From Chara braunii (Eukaryota > Streptophyta > Charophyceae > Charales > Characeae), in the NCBI GenBank assembly GCA_003427395.1, contig BFEA01000017.1, positions 2,965,276-2,989,295 of the forward strand: a stretch of DNA of 24,020 nt. Direction: 5' to 3'. Below are positions 9,901 to 18,073 of this stretch, in pieces (position 1 is the stretch's first letter; each line of letters starts with the position of its first letter). The translations under genes and the position numbers were made by a program. A model generated the notes under the pieces. That model ran no database searches. It was given only the letters and a program-made list of their open reading frames with translations, and was not told the origin of the DNA.

Positions 9901-9973
9901 CCATAGCCCTCGTACTCACCATCACTCCCAGGAAACGTTCTTGTTCTCCCCGCCACTAACATGGTGCATGCTG

Positions 9974-9978
<5 letters not shown>

Positions 9979-10071
<93 letters not shown>
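9979..10071 (+). repeat. (CT)n(CA)n microsatellite 1
   Basis: Pure CT from 9979 to 10030 passes directly into CA to 10071. It is preceded by CATGGTGCATGCTGCAGG, which also precedes the arrays at 10340 and 11057. Confidence 0.97.
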
Positions 10072-10290
10072 TTTGTTGTCTATTGGTGGGGAGCGGCACC
10101 TGCTGGAAACTGGGTCCAGCGTCCCATGAACATCATTAATAGAGCACCAGCTGGAACCCCCCCCACGCACTCTTCGAGTTGTGTACAACGAACATAGCAA
10201 AACATACGCACACGATAATTACTACCTCACCCTTCCCCAACCACATCAACAAACGAGCTACAGGCTGCACACCCGTGCCCTCATGGTACA
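10072..10290 (+). repeat. tandem block unit, copy 1
   Basis: About 220 bp from TTTTGTTGTCTATTGGTGGGG to ACCCGTGCCCTCATGGTA is repeated with few changes at 10429-10644 and 11597-11817. Each copy directly follows a CT/CA array. The distance between copies 1 and 2 is about 357 bp. Copies are interrupted differently and carry no shared open frame, so I do not read them as a gene family. Confidence 0.9.
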
Positions 10291-10334
10291 GCGCCTGCCC
10301 TTGTGCTCCCTGCCACTGTGACATGGTGCATGCT

Positions 10335-10339
<5 letters not shown>

Positions 10340-10428
<89 letters not shown>
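10340..10428 (+). repeat. (CT)n(CA)n microsatellite 2
   Basis: CT from 10340 to 10398, then CA to 10428, after the same GGTGCATGCTGCAGG leader. Confidence 0.97.
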
Positions 10429-10429
<1 letters not shown>

Positions 10430-10644
10430 TTTGTGGTCTATAGGTGGGGAGCGGCACCTGTTGGAAACTGGGTCCAGCGTCCCATGAACGTCGTTAATAG
10501 AACACCAGCCGGAACCCCCCCCATACACTCTTCGAGTTGTATACAACGAATATAGCAAAACATACGCACACCATAATCACCTCACCTTTCCCCAACTGCA
10601 TCAACAAACGAACTACGGGCTGCGCACTCGTGTTCTCATGGTAA
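10429..10644 (+). repeat. tandem block unit, copy 2
   Basis: Second copy of the 10072-10290 unit. It runs into the left end of the composite repeat at about 10643 (GTAAGTCAATTTGCAGCC). Confidence 0.9.
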
Positions 10645-10985
10645 GTCAATTTGCAGCCCGTCAGGGTTGCGTTTCCCACCCCCAAGACATTTCAACGTCA
10701 TTGAAATTTCAACGTCGGTGGTCGTTCTGGAGGGTGGCCATTTTGAGGTTTCAGGGCTTAGCAAGGGGAGGGGCATGCGGAAGACCAGTAGCTGCCCGTA
10801 GGAGGCCGAGGAGGCCGGTCCTTGAGATTTGAACATTCTGAAATAGAAACGGTGTGGGTCCACTTTTCTCGAATAGAAGAGCAGGTCGGATAGAACACGT
10901 GCGCGTTGAGTTTGAATACAACATGTACCCCTTCTACCCAAATTTTGAAAAGGAAAAACTCTTGTGTTCCAATCACATATTAGGT
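10643..10985 (+). repeat. composite repeat, full copy
   Basis: Here the left half (as at 5304-5440) and the right half (as at 7722-7890) are contiguous. The segment then continues through GTGTTCCAATCACATATTA into a T-run (10985-10999). The element therefore appears to be about 340 bp or more with a poly-T or poly-A-like end. No coding capacity is evident. The palindrome near 10690 is ATTTCAACG-T-CATTGAAAT, one pair short of the 5.35 kb copy. Confidence 0.8.
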
Positions 10986-11051
10986 TTTTTTTTTTTTTTG
11001 GGAGGTCAGCGCCTGCCCTTGTGCTCCCTGCCACTGACATGGTGCATGCTG

Positions 11052-11056
<5 letters not shown>

Positions 11057-11112
<56 letters not shown>
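11057..11112 (+). repeat. (CT)n microsatellite 3
   Basis: A pure CT run, again after GGTGCATGCTGCAGGG, ending in CCCCCCCGGGCCCCCC rather than CA. Confidence 0.95.
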
Positions 11113-11115
<3 letters not shown>

Positions 11116-11129
11116 CCCCGGGCCCCCCA

Positions 11130-11296
11130 CTTTTCTCAAATCGAAACAGTGTGGGTCCACTTTTCTCAAATAGAAGAGCAGTTCGGGTAGAACATGTGCG
11201 CTTTGTGTTTGAATACAACATGTACCCTTTCTACTTGAATTTCAAAAAGGAAAACTCTTGTGTTCCAATCACATATTACTTTTTTTTTTTTTTTTT
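11130..11296 (+). repeat. composite repeat, right part, third copy
   Basis: ACTTTTCTCAAATAGAAGAGCAG through CCAATCACATATTA and a T-run repeats about 10862-10999. ACTTTTCTCAAAT also occurs twice within it (11130, 11158). It sits directly after CT array 3 and before the same leader sequence that precedes the other CT arrays. Confidence 0.8.
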
Positions 11297-11330
11297 GGAG
11301 GTCAGCACCTGCCCTTGTGCTCCCCGGCCC

Positions 11331-11500
11331 NNNNNNNNNNNNNNNNNNNNNNNNNNNNNNNNNNNNNNNNNNNNNNNNNNNNNNNNNNNNNNNNNNNNNN
11401 NNNNNNNNNNNNNNNNNNNNNNNNNNNNNNNNNNNNNNNNNNNNNNNNNNNNNNNNNNNNNNNNNNNNNNNNNNNNNNNNNNNNNNNNNNNNNNNNNNNN
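11331..11500. other. assembly gap (170 N)
   Basis: 170 N bases lie between a leader sequence and a CT run. By comparison with the neighbouring copies the missing part probably includes CATGGTGCATGCTGCAGG and more CT repeat. Open frames drawn across the Ns are meaningless. Confidence 0.99.
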
Positions 11501-11583
<83 letters not shown>

Positions 11584-11596
11584 TACACACGCACAC
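11501..11596 (+). repeat. (CT)n(CA)n microsatellite 4
   Basis: CT to 11565, then interrupted CA with ACATAC and ACGC variants to about 11596. Confidence 0.95.
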
Positions 11597-11817
11597 ATTC
11601 TGTTGTGTATTGGTGGGGAGCGGCACCTGCCGGAAACTGGGTCCAGCATCCCATGAACATCGTTAATAGAGCACCAGTCGGAACCCCCCACACACACTCT
11701 TCGAGTTGTGTACAACGAACATAGCAAAACATACACACACAATAATTACTACCTCACCCTTCCCCAACCACATCAACAAACGAGCTACAGGCTGCGCACC
11801 CGTGCCCTCACGGTAAG
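11597..11817 (+). repeat. tandem block unit, copy 3
   Basis: Third copy of the 10072-10290 unit, about 1.2 kb from copy 2, ending in CCCTCACGGTAAGTCAAT as in the junction after copy 2. Confidence 0.9.
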
Positions 11818-11953
11818 TCAATGTGCTCCTACCTACCGACATACACAGGCCCAAAACCGACCTGGAGACGTCGGCTGGTTGGAACCCCTGTTCCTTGTGT
11901 CCCCTGACACTCTCCACCCACCTCCCCTGATGTACCTATTGCGGTCCGCACCC

Positions 11954-12066
11954 AGAACCGAGATACCCTGGTTCATAAACCGAGAATCGAGATACCCTGG
12001 TTCATAAACCCCAGAACCGAGATACCCTGGTTCATAAACAAAGAACCGAGATACCCTGGTTCATAA
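11954..12066. repeat. 29-30 bp minisatellite of hairpins, four copies
   Basis: Units start at 11954, 11983, 12013 and 12042. Each is AGAAYCGAGATACCCTGGTTC plus ATAAAC and 2-4 variable bases. In three copies GAACC pairs with GGTTC around GAGATACCCT; in the second copy it is GAATC. The array lies about 100 bp beyond the 3' end of minus-strand LINE relic 3. Related hairpins lie just beyond LINE relic 2. Confidence 0.9.
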
Positions 12067-12165
12067 CAAGACCGCCTCACGACCTATAAATACCAACAAT
12101 CTTGAAACCAACCACCCCATTCACCTCCGATGTTCCATCTATTGCTTACAACCCCCCTAATCACT

Positions 12166-13050
12166 TTATCCACATGTGTCCAGAATCCACTGCGAAATAA
12201 CCAGACCCTTTTCCTTATGCACCGCAGTCAGCGGGGTGTTTTTCGGCCACGTTCTCAAGCACCAGTAAAGTTGTTTTTCACTGCCCTTCCTACTTTTGGC
12301 TTTCCTCCTTCGGTCGATCCTGATGGCCTGCTTCAATCCCTTCTTCATCAACCTTTTGATTTCTTTGTTTGGCGGTGTCTTGTTGTGAAATTTGGCTTTG
12401 TTACGGTCCATCCAGATTGTCTTATAGATCAATCTTCGTATCACATGAGCCAGGTAGCCCCAACCTTTTGTTCCTTGATCTTTGTCCGACAGGAAACCCA
12501 ACAGAACCCAGGCTTCGTCCCAATTCATTCATTTTCCCCCAATCTGCTCCCAGTGATGCTTCCACCACTTCCATATTTTTTTCGATGTTGGGCACTCCCA
12601 CCACAAGTGACGAGTAGACTCATACGGCCAGTTGCAACACATGCATCTGAGTTTCACTTCCATGCCTTTGCTTACTAGCCATACTTATTGGGGATGGGGT
12701 CACCATTAATGAGACCATCCAGAGGATGCTCGTTTGTTTGCCCTTTGGCAATGACTTGAGGATTCTCCATACCTTTTCAAATCATTTGTCAGCCTCTGAT
12801 AGGTTTTCTGTCATCGCTGCCTGCCATCTTTCCACTGCAATTTCTCCTGGCGATTTTATGCCTCTTGTTGTCATCTTATAGTCCTGTTTGCCAGTGAGTT
12901 CACCCAAATACCAGTTTTTTGTATCTTGTCCTTCCTCCGATCAACTCCATGCTTACGGGTCTATATTCAGCTTGCTAAGATGGAGTGTGCCCAACCAAGT
13001 GAGTGTTCTGACGGAGCATGATTTCGTTTGCTGTTCCATTACATGAATCT
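12166..13050 (-). pseudogene. LINE relic 3, zinc-binding C-terminal region
   Basis: On the minus strand, about 12900-12740 gives sequence such as KSPGEIAVERWQAAMTENL and VWRILKSLPKGKQTSILW. The next frame (about 12690-12530) gives VKLRCMCCNWPYESTRHLWW followed by EC. This has the C-x2-C...H-x4-C spacing of the zinc-binding segment at the end of plant LINE ORF2 (zf-RVT type). After a stop immediately before MNWDEAW the frame continues 12528-12166 with a basic C-terminal tail (KKGLKQAIRIDRRRK). Stops and shifts show it is not functional. No reverse transcriptase is present. Confidence 0.75.
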
Positions 13051-13620
13051 GCTTGGGGTTACGCCAGATCATCACGATTTCCTCGTTCACCCTCCGCAAT
13101 TCGTTCGAGTGGGGATTGCTGCGCCACATTTCTACTCTGCGGTGTCGGTGTGAATACCCTTACAAGGGTGTCCGCCCTGTTTTTTTGCAAGTAACAAAAA
13201 ATAAGTTTGGTTTAAAGTTTAAGTATATCGCGCGAGGTGTGGAGGTGTTTGAGGTTTGCGTCGACTGAATGGTTGACTAGAGTAGAAAGTGTGTGGGTGC
13301 GCAAATTTAAGGCGCGCGTGATCTCTCTTTTTATTGATGATTGTAAAGTCGGCATGGTTGCCGGCCAAGGTTTTATTTTCTGAGTAAACTAAGAATTAAA
13401 AAAAATATATATTTTTAATTGGTACACTTGACCGTGACATATGCGTGCGTACAAAGGACCGTATCGGCGACAACGCGACACTAGGTTATAGTCAGAGTAT
13501 GTGAGGAACCAAACGCGCATTAGGAACAGGGCTTGACGGTCGTGGATTTAGTGGTAGGCCGAGAAATAGCCCTGAAATTTTTCAGTAGATCCGCGTGCCA
13601 TACAGTACCCGCGTATATAG
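13051..13620. other. unassigned stretch
   Basis: No gene is supported. AATTAAAAA and TTTTTAATT near 13393-13421 form a 9-bp A/T inverted repeat, which is easily explained by composition. Confidence 0.45.
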
Positions 13621-13628
13621 GTGTTCGC

Positions 13629-13660
13629 TAGTACTAGGCTCAGACTTGGGCCTAGTACTA
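13629..13660. other. strong hairpin, 11 perfect pairs extendable to 14
   Basis: TAGTACTAGGC (13629-13639) and GCCTAGTACTA (13650-13660) pair perfectly. T-G, C-G and A-T pairs inside bring the stem to 14 with the four-base loop GACT. It immediately precedes and partly overlaps the tRNA-like stretch. Confidence 0.85.
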
Positions 13661-13710
13661 TTGGTTACGACATCGGACTTTTACCAAAGAGATTCAAGGA
13701 TCGAAACCGA
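13653..13710 (+). pseudogene. tRNA-like relic
   Basis: TAGTACTATTGGTTA resembles an A box and GGATCGAAACC (13698-13708) a B box at normal spacing. The D stem is disrupted by the hairpin sequence and the T stem is weak. SINE or tRNA relic; not a functional tRNA on this evidence. Confidence 0.45.
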
Positions 13711-14023
13711 GCGGCGACAACATGGGAATATCAGAGTAGCGTGAAGGGACCGAGGGGTTGAGGGTCCGGATGGGGCTATCCCCCTTTAGTTTTGCAGTCG
13801 GCGGCGTCGGAGCGGTACTTGCGGTTCCTTTCTCTTGTCCGTCGCCCGACACTTAAACTCTTCTTGAATATTTTATTCATCATCGTTGTTTTATTTTCAG
13901 TTTTCGAGACAGGCGCAGTATCGGATTTAGGGGTCGTCGTGCCAGTTAAGGACCTTGTGCGCACCCCTTTTCTAGTTGATTTATTGGTTCTTACATATTT
14001 GGGGTGCTAGTGAAAACCCTTTA

Positions 14024-14937
14024 TCCTGTTTGACTTAAAACGTGGACCAAGGAGTTCTACGTGCATGCGAGCCGATGGGTGATTCAGTCGCGGGGCAGAA
14101 AGAAGCCCGGGTGGAGAGGGTTGATACGGGTGCTCCGTCTATTGCCTGCGGTTTGTCATGGGAGGATCTTAAGGAGTGAGCATGGCCCATGGGATCTGAA
14201 GGGTGGTGGGCTGCCCCTAGGCGGAGTGAAGCAAGCGCACCAAGGTGAGGGCCGCAAGACTGTAGCAGTTACCCACTAGGACCCACCTCACCTGGCTCGC
14301 ATTTCAGGCTCCGCGGTAGGACCTCGCCCTCCCACTCGTCGAGGAGTCGGAGTGGCAACAGCAGCCAAACGTAAGTCGCGCTCCAATAATTTCGGCTTCC
14401 CTAAGCACCTTCTTGCGGTCTGTGGTAGTTCTTACTTGTCTGGTTGTTTGAGCAAACGCACGATTTTTACTGACAACGGCATCAAGGGCCTGAGGCGCAG
14501 CGGGGAAGCTTGCAGCAATGCTGCGTGCGAATCTTTCGACAGACTTGGGTATAGGGGCGAAAGATTAATCGAGCCGTGTAGTAGCTGGTTCCATTCGAAG
14601 TTTCCCTCAGGGTTGCTGAAGCCGATGGATCGATATCGGTCATTGAGGGCACGCGGCAATCAGAGCTGCGCTAGTCGAAAAGGAGAGAGGCGACATGCGC
14701 TAGGAGGAAAGCGACAACAGGCACTTACACTGACCAAAACTTGAAGGCAGTAGGAAAAAGGGGTGAATGCGGACGTGAAGCGGTGCAGGTTGCATGCAAA
14801 GAGGGAGTGAGCCATGGCAGAAGCAAGCCAGAGTAGGAGAGAGCCGAAAAAGAAGATCTCACCCGCTGCTCCATGAAAATGGCTGGGGTAAGAGGCGATA
14901 TCGGGATTTTAGCCCCGGGCGAGTGCATTGGTCAGGT
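14024..14937 (+). pseudogene. degenerate cytosolic LSU (25S/28S) rRNA, central part
   Basis: Conserved eukaryotic nuclear LSU blocks appear in order. CGTGGACCAAGGAGTTCTAC is at 14041, and a diverged stretch like GTGAGCATGCC...GGTGGAGG is at about 14174-14255. ACTTGGGTATAGGGGCGAAA is at about 14543 and TAGTAGCTGGTTCC...CGAAGTTTCCCTCAGG at 14579-14611. Weaker matches to the following LSU region run through CTCACC and TGAAAATGG (about 14857-14882). The block 14528-14618 is beyond chance. Many differences are transitions. A stretch of about 240-250 bases (about 14256-14505) interrupts the order and holds an SSU-like piece. I treat it as a relic rather than a working rRNA gene. No 18S, ITS or 5.8S neighbours are visible. 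Confidence 0.8.
14262..14400 (+). pseudogene. SSU (18S) rRNA 530-loop-like fragment
   Basis: AGTCGGAGTGGCAACAGCAG then CC, GTAA (14371) and GCTCCAATA (14380-14388) follow the order and near-exact spacing of the universal SSU block GTGCCAGCAGCC..GTAA.....GCTCCAATA. Farther upstream the match fades. It lies inside the interruption of the LSU-like segment. GCCGCAAGACTGTAGCAG before it and GCAGCAATGCTGCGTGCG after it both resemble the same LSU block, as if that block were duplicated at the junction. Confidence 0.6.
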
Positions 14938-14939
14938 AA

Positions 14940-15420
14940 GTTTTGGTAGTAGGTTAGTAAGATAGGAGGTAGAGAAGAAAATTGTTGTGCGGAGGTATGG
15001 CGGATGGAGAAAAGGAGAAGAAGGAAACGGGTCTATCTCGCTCGATTGTCAATGAATTCGGACCGGGGAAGATACTAATTGGGGGGTTTGAAGGTGGGCG
15101 ACCTCAAATCCGAGGTCGTTTTTAGTGGTAAGTTAGTAAAATCAGAGTCAGTAGGAAAGTGAGATGCGCAGTGATGTCAGGGAAAACGGTTATGGCGGGA
15201 GCAAAATTCATCTAACCTGCGCGATTTTGGGTGAAAACAGGCGAGCGAAGTGGCAAATTGAGGGTTTGTGGGCCTCGTGAAAGCGATGGCGTTGTCAGAT
15301 TTCGCCCTAAGGAAGTAGTTTCGGTACTGCAAAGAGAGAGAGTTGCACTTGGGAGGAGTTCTGGGAATGCGGTGTATGCCTCCACGATCCAACGGAAGAT
15401 TCATTCGATTTTGCTCGTTC
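14940..15420. other. unassigned stretch, possibly more rRNA relic
   Basis: The sequence after CAGGTAAGTTTTGGTAGTAG contains vague resemblance to the next LSU block (CTTGGTGGTAGTAGC), too weak to call. A second GGTAAGTTAGTAA occurs at about 15128. No supported gene. Confidence 0.3.
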
Positions 15421-15422
15421 CT

Positions 15423-15990
15423 TCAATGGGCGTATAGTAAAGCCGCTGTATGAAGGCTGACTTACCTGTTGGCCGGTGCATCTGTTTGTGCTATCAATGG
15501 AGGTAATCTAGTGACAAAAGTTGGAAACTTACATGTTTGGCGGATATATCCTCCCACTTCTGTCGAGAGATTCATTTTGGTTACGATCGCTCGAACGATG
15601 GAGGTAGCGAGAGAGTTGCGGCGAGTTGGATGCGTACCTGGTTGACAAGTGCCTTGCTCGTTAGGACGAATCAAGGAATAAGGAGCTCGACATGAGCGGA
15701 GAGAAAGGCGAAGGGCAACTTGATTCGTGGAAGCGGGAACGCTGTTTGAGAGAGACAGAGGGGGAAGGCATTCACTGTCAAGGGCAGGCAGTGTGAAGTG
15801 AACCGGAAGTCGAGGCCACAGTATCAAACTGCACGTATAAGGTCAAGAAGCTGTGTACATTTCCATGTTCTGCCGTGGGAATACATTTCCATGTTCTGGC
15901 GTGAGATACATTCCAGGCTTCTCATTTTATCGATGGAGGTAAAGTGAGCTCAGTGGTGAAGTTGAAGGCTTACCTGCAAGCAGTTGGAGA
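15423..15990 (+). repeat. irregular repeats ending TTACCTG..TTGG
   Basis: Four related segments begin ATGGAGGTA (or ATGGGCGTA) and end YTTACCTG/TACCTG near TTGG, at about 15424-15470, 15493-15540, 15593-15645 and 15930-15985. In three of them the AGGTA(A) arm is complementary to the closing (T)TACCT arm: 15501-15506/15529-15534 with one mismatch, 15602-15606/15635-15639, and 15937-15942/15970-15975. The separation is irregular. No coding frame is shared. Confidence 0.55.
15855..15915 (+). repeat. 26-27 bp direct repeat
   Basis: TACATTTCCATGTTCTGSCGTG occurs twice (about 15857 and 15883), followed by a decayed third start TACATTCCAGGCTTCT. Confidence 0.8.
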
Positions 15991-16130
15991 CCTGTCTGTT
16001 AGAGAGTGCGGGCTCAGCCTACCGGTGGAGGAGGCCACTCACAATCTCTTTCGCAGGTGGAACATCGATGAAGCACCTGACAACTCCTTAGCCCACACTC
16101 ACACCAAAATTTCGTTTGTCTATCTGTGAC

Positions 16131-16265
16131 AACCAATTGAGTGTGAGCAGGGTTGTTCGCAGTCAAACAAGCGAGAGCAGTGTTGTTTACAACCTAGTGA
16201 GTGGGCAGGCTGTTTGCAGCCATCAGGCGTGTTTTTTCGCAGCCAATCAGGCGGCGTGGCTGCAT
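16131..16265 (+). repeat. degenerate minisatellite of about 25-30 bp
   Basis: Four to five units share CAGCCAATCAGGC/CAGTCAAACAAGC, then GAGCAGNGTTGTTYG. They start near 16131, 16161, 16190, 16218 and 16240. Unit length varies between about 22 and 30. Confidence 0.65.
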
Positions 16266-17060
16266 AGCGAGGCTATCTATGTTTAGAAGGACGAACTGCA
16301 GTTGACCGAGTAAGCGGCGTTTTGCTGTGTATTGCTACGCATCGCCACCATTTCTAACAAAATATGAAGGAGGTGTGCACTATTTGTCAGGCGAAGTGTT
16401 GTCTGAGATCGAGGTAGTACGGCTTAGTGGCATGGTCAGGCTTAAAAAGGGGGTTATCACTACGACTTGAAGTCTGTCAGAGTACCGGTTGTCAGCAGTT
16501 TGGCTTCGGTTTGACTAGCAGTTGTGTGTGTTGGCCATCATTGCGGGGCCCTCAGGCGCTGGAAGATAGCAAGACCCTCTCCTACGAGTTGAGTCAGTCC
16601 CTCTCCTGTATCTCGAGCGTCTGAAACCCCTCTCTTCTGCCCTTCTGACTCTAAGTCTGGTCTATTGGTTCTGAGAGGAAGGCGACAGGCGGGATTGCAA
16701 CCCGGAGGACCGCAGCAATACTCTGTGGGAAGTCAACCCACCGATTGCGGGAGCTCTGCCGGAACTCGGGAGGAGTTATGGAGGCAGGGAACTCAGAGGT
16801 AACCTTCCATCTCCTTTTATAAACTAGTATAACCCCTAACTATATTTTCTTGCAATGTTTGACTGAGTATACTGCATGCCTCCCTTCTTTGACTTTCAGT
16901 TTGACTTTCAGTTAAATTCAGACCCAAGTAAAAAAATGCATGTGTAATGTCAGTTTCAGTTTTATTTTCTGACTCAAAGCAGATTGTGGGATTGCATCTG
17001 GGGGAAGGATGAGAGGAAAGTCGTATTGCTTGTGTTTGACTGGGTCAACCAAAGGCTGGG
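16266..17060. other. unassigned stretch
   Basis: No open frame worth calling. Two tandem copies of TTTGACTTTCAG lie at 16888-16911. Short resemblances to rRNA words (AAGACCCT, CCGGAGGACCG) are at chance level. Confidence 0.4.
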
Positions 17061-17061
17061 A

Positions 17062-17778
17062 GAGTCTTCATAAAATTGGAGGGCTCAGTGCTATGTTTAT
17101 TCTTGATTGCTTGAAGGACCAGACAGGTTCCCATAAGATTGGGTGGTCTGGTTGCTTTGACTTGCGAGAGCTGTTTGTGCTTGATTTTCAGGGACCAAAC
17201 ATCTTTCCATAAGATTTGATGGTTTGGTCGTCTTGTTTCTTTGGGGTTTTCCTATATTTTGTTAGTTCTTGAAAGAGAGTTTGGCATGTTCCATAAGATT
17301 GGATGACCTTGAATCTCTCTTGTTTTATTCTGAGGGGACTTCGGGCAAAGGACTGGACAGGTTCCCATAAGATTGGGTGGTCTGGTATGGAGCCGCGCAC
17401 ATGCTAAAACCAAAAGGTTAAATTTGTTTATATTTAATACTACTTTATTTATGAACGGGCTAGTCAGACATTTTTCCATAAGATTGGATGGTCTGACTAT
17501 AACATATTAATTAACTAAAGAAAGTATGAATTAAGAATAAAATTATGGTAAGAAGGGACAGACTGAACCTTGATCTAAGATGATCAGTTCAGTCATATGT
17601 TGCATCAAAAGACAAAGTGCAGACAATTATATACAACTTGGATACTTAAATGGTTCAAGGCGACTAGGCTGGCTAACCTAGTCATGTGCCCAAACAAGAA
17701 AAAAGTTGTAGTGCCATGTGTCTGTGTATATTTTATGGTTGAGCTAGACAGGTTCCCATAAGATTGGGTGGTCTAGTT
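17062..17778 (+). repeat. family of two-stage hairpins with loop TAAGAT
   Basis: Six close members share one design: outer stem, 5-base bulge, 4-bp inner stem, hexaloop TAAGAT, inner stem, 2-base TG bulge, outer stem. They are at 17118-17152, 17193-17229, 17285-17305 (outer stem decayed), 17352-17386, 17461-17499 and 17742-17778. Outer stems are ACCAGAC/GTCTGGT, GACCAAAC/GTTTGGTC, ACTGGAC/GTCTGGT (two G-U pairs), TAGTCAGAC/GTCTGACTA and AGCTAGAC/GTCTAGTT (one G-U). Inner stems are CCCA/TGGG or TCCA/TGGA; the second member has TCCA/TTGA with one mismatch. A diverged member at 17062-17086 has loop TAAAAT. Another at 17561-17594 has GACTGAAC/GTTCAGTC and TGATC/GATCA around TAAGAT with different bulges. 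Flanks are not conserved. Pairing is kept while sequence changes, as in structured RNA or mobile hairpins. I know no named family that fits. Confidence 0.85.
17662..17683. other. perfect 7-bp hairpin near the TAAGAT family
   Basis: GACTAGG (17662-17668) pairs with CCTAGTC (17677-17683) around CTGGCTAA. It lacks the TAAGAT loop but lies between two members and has a similar outer-stem composition. Possibly a diverged relative. Confidence 0.6.
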
Positions 17779-18073
17779 GTAAGTCTTAAGTAAGTTGGAT
17801 ATACGGGATAAATCAGTGAGAGACTACGAACTATTGTTTGCCATGTTGACTTGGGGTTGGAGAGAGTACTTAGCTTTGTGGTTTGCCTTTGCATGTGACT
17901 GAGTGAGATTACTATTTGGTCTGAGTTTTCGGTTGATAGGTAATTGCTTTAATTGCTCGCCACGTGTTAGAGTCATAAGAGATAGTTTCAATTCATGCAT
18001 TTTATGAGCTAAGTTTATTTTTACTTAGGTCGATTTCTACATTTTCTGGGATCATTTATTTCACTTGGTCTTG

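Noticed and set aside
11258-11742. Open frames crossing the N gap and CT repeats
   Set aside because: They contain undefined bases and simple-repeat Ser/Leu or Arg/Glu runs.
12130-12678. 182-codon plus-strand frame
   Set aside because: It is the antisense shadow of LINE relic 3, whose minus-strand zinc segment is recognisable.
14935-14945. Splice donor CAG|GTAAGT after the LSU relic as evidence of an intron
   Set aside because: A donor consensus alone is common, and no matching acceptor or restored LSU sequence could be shown.
16540-16700. Further LSU rRNA words (AAGACCCT, GAGAGGAA, CCGGAGGACCG)
   Set aside because: Matches of 8-11 bases are expected by chance against a gene of several kilobases, and they are not collinear.
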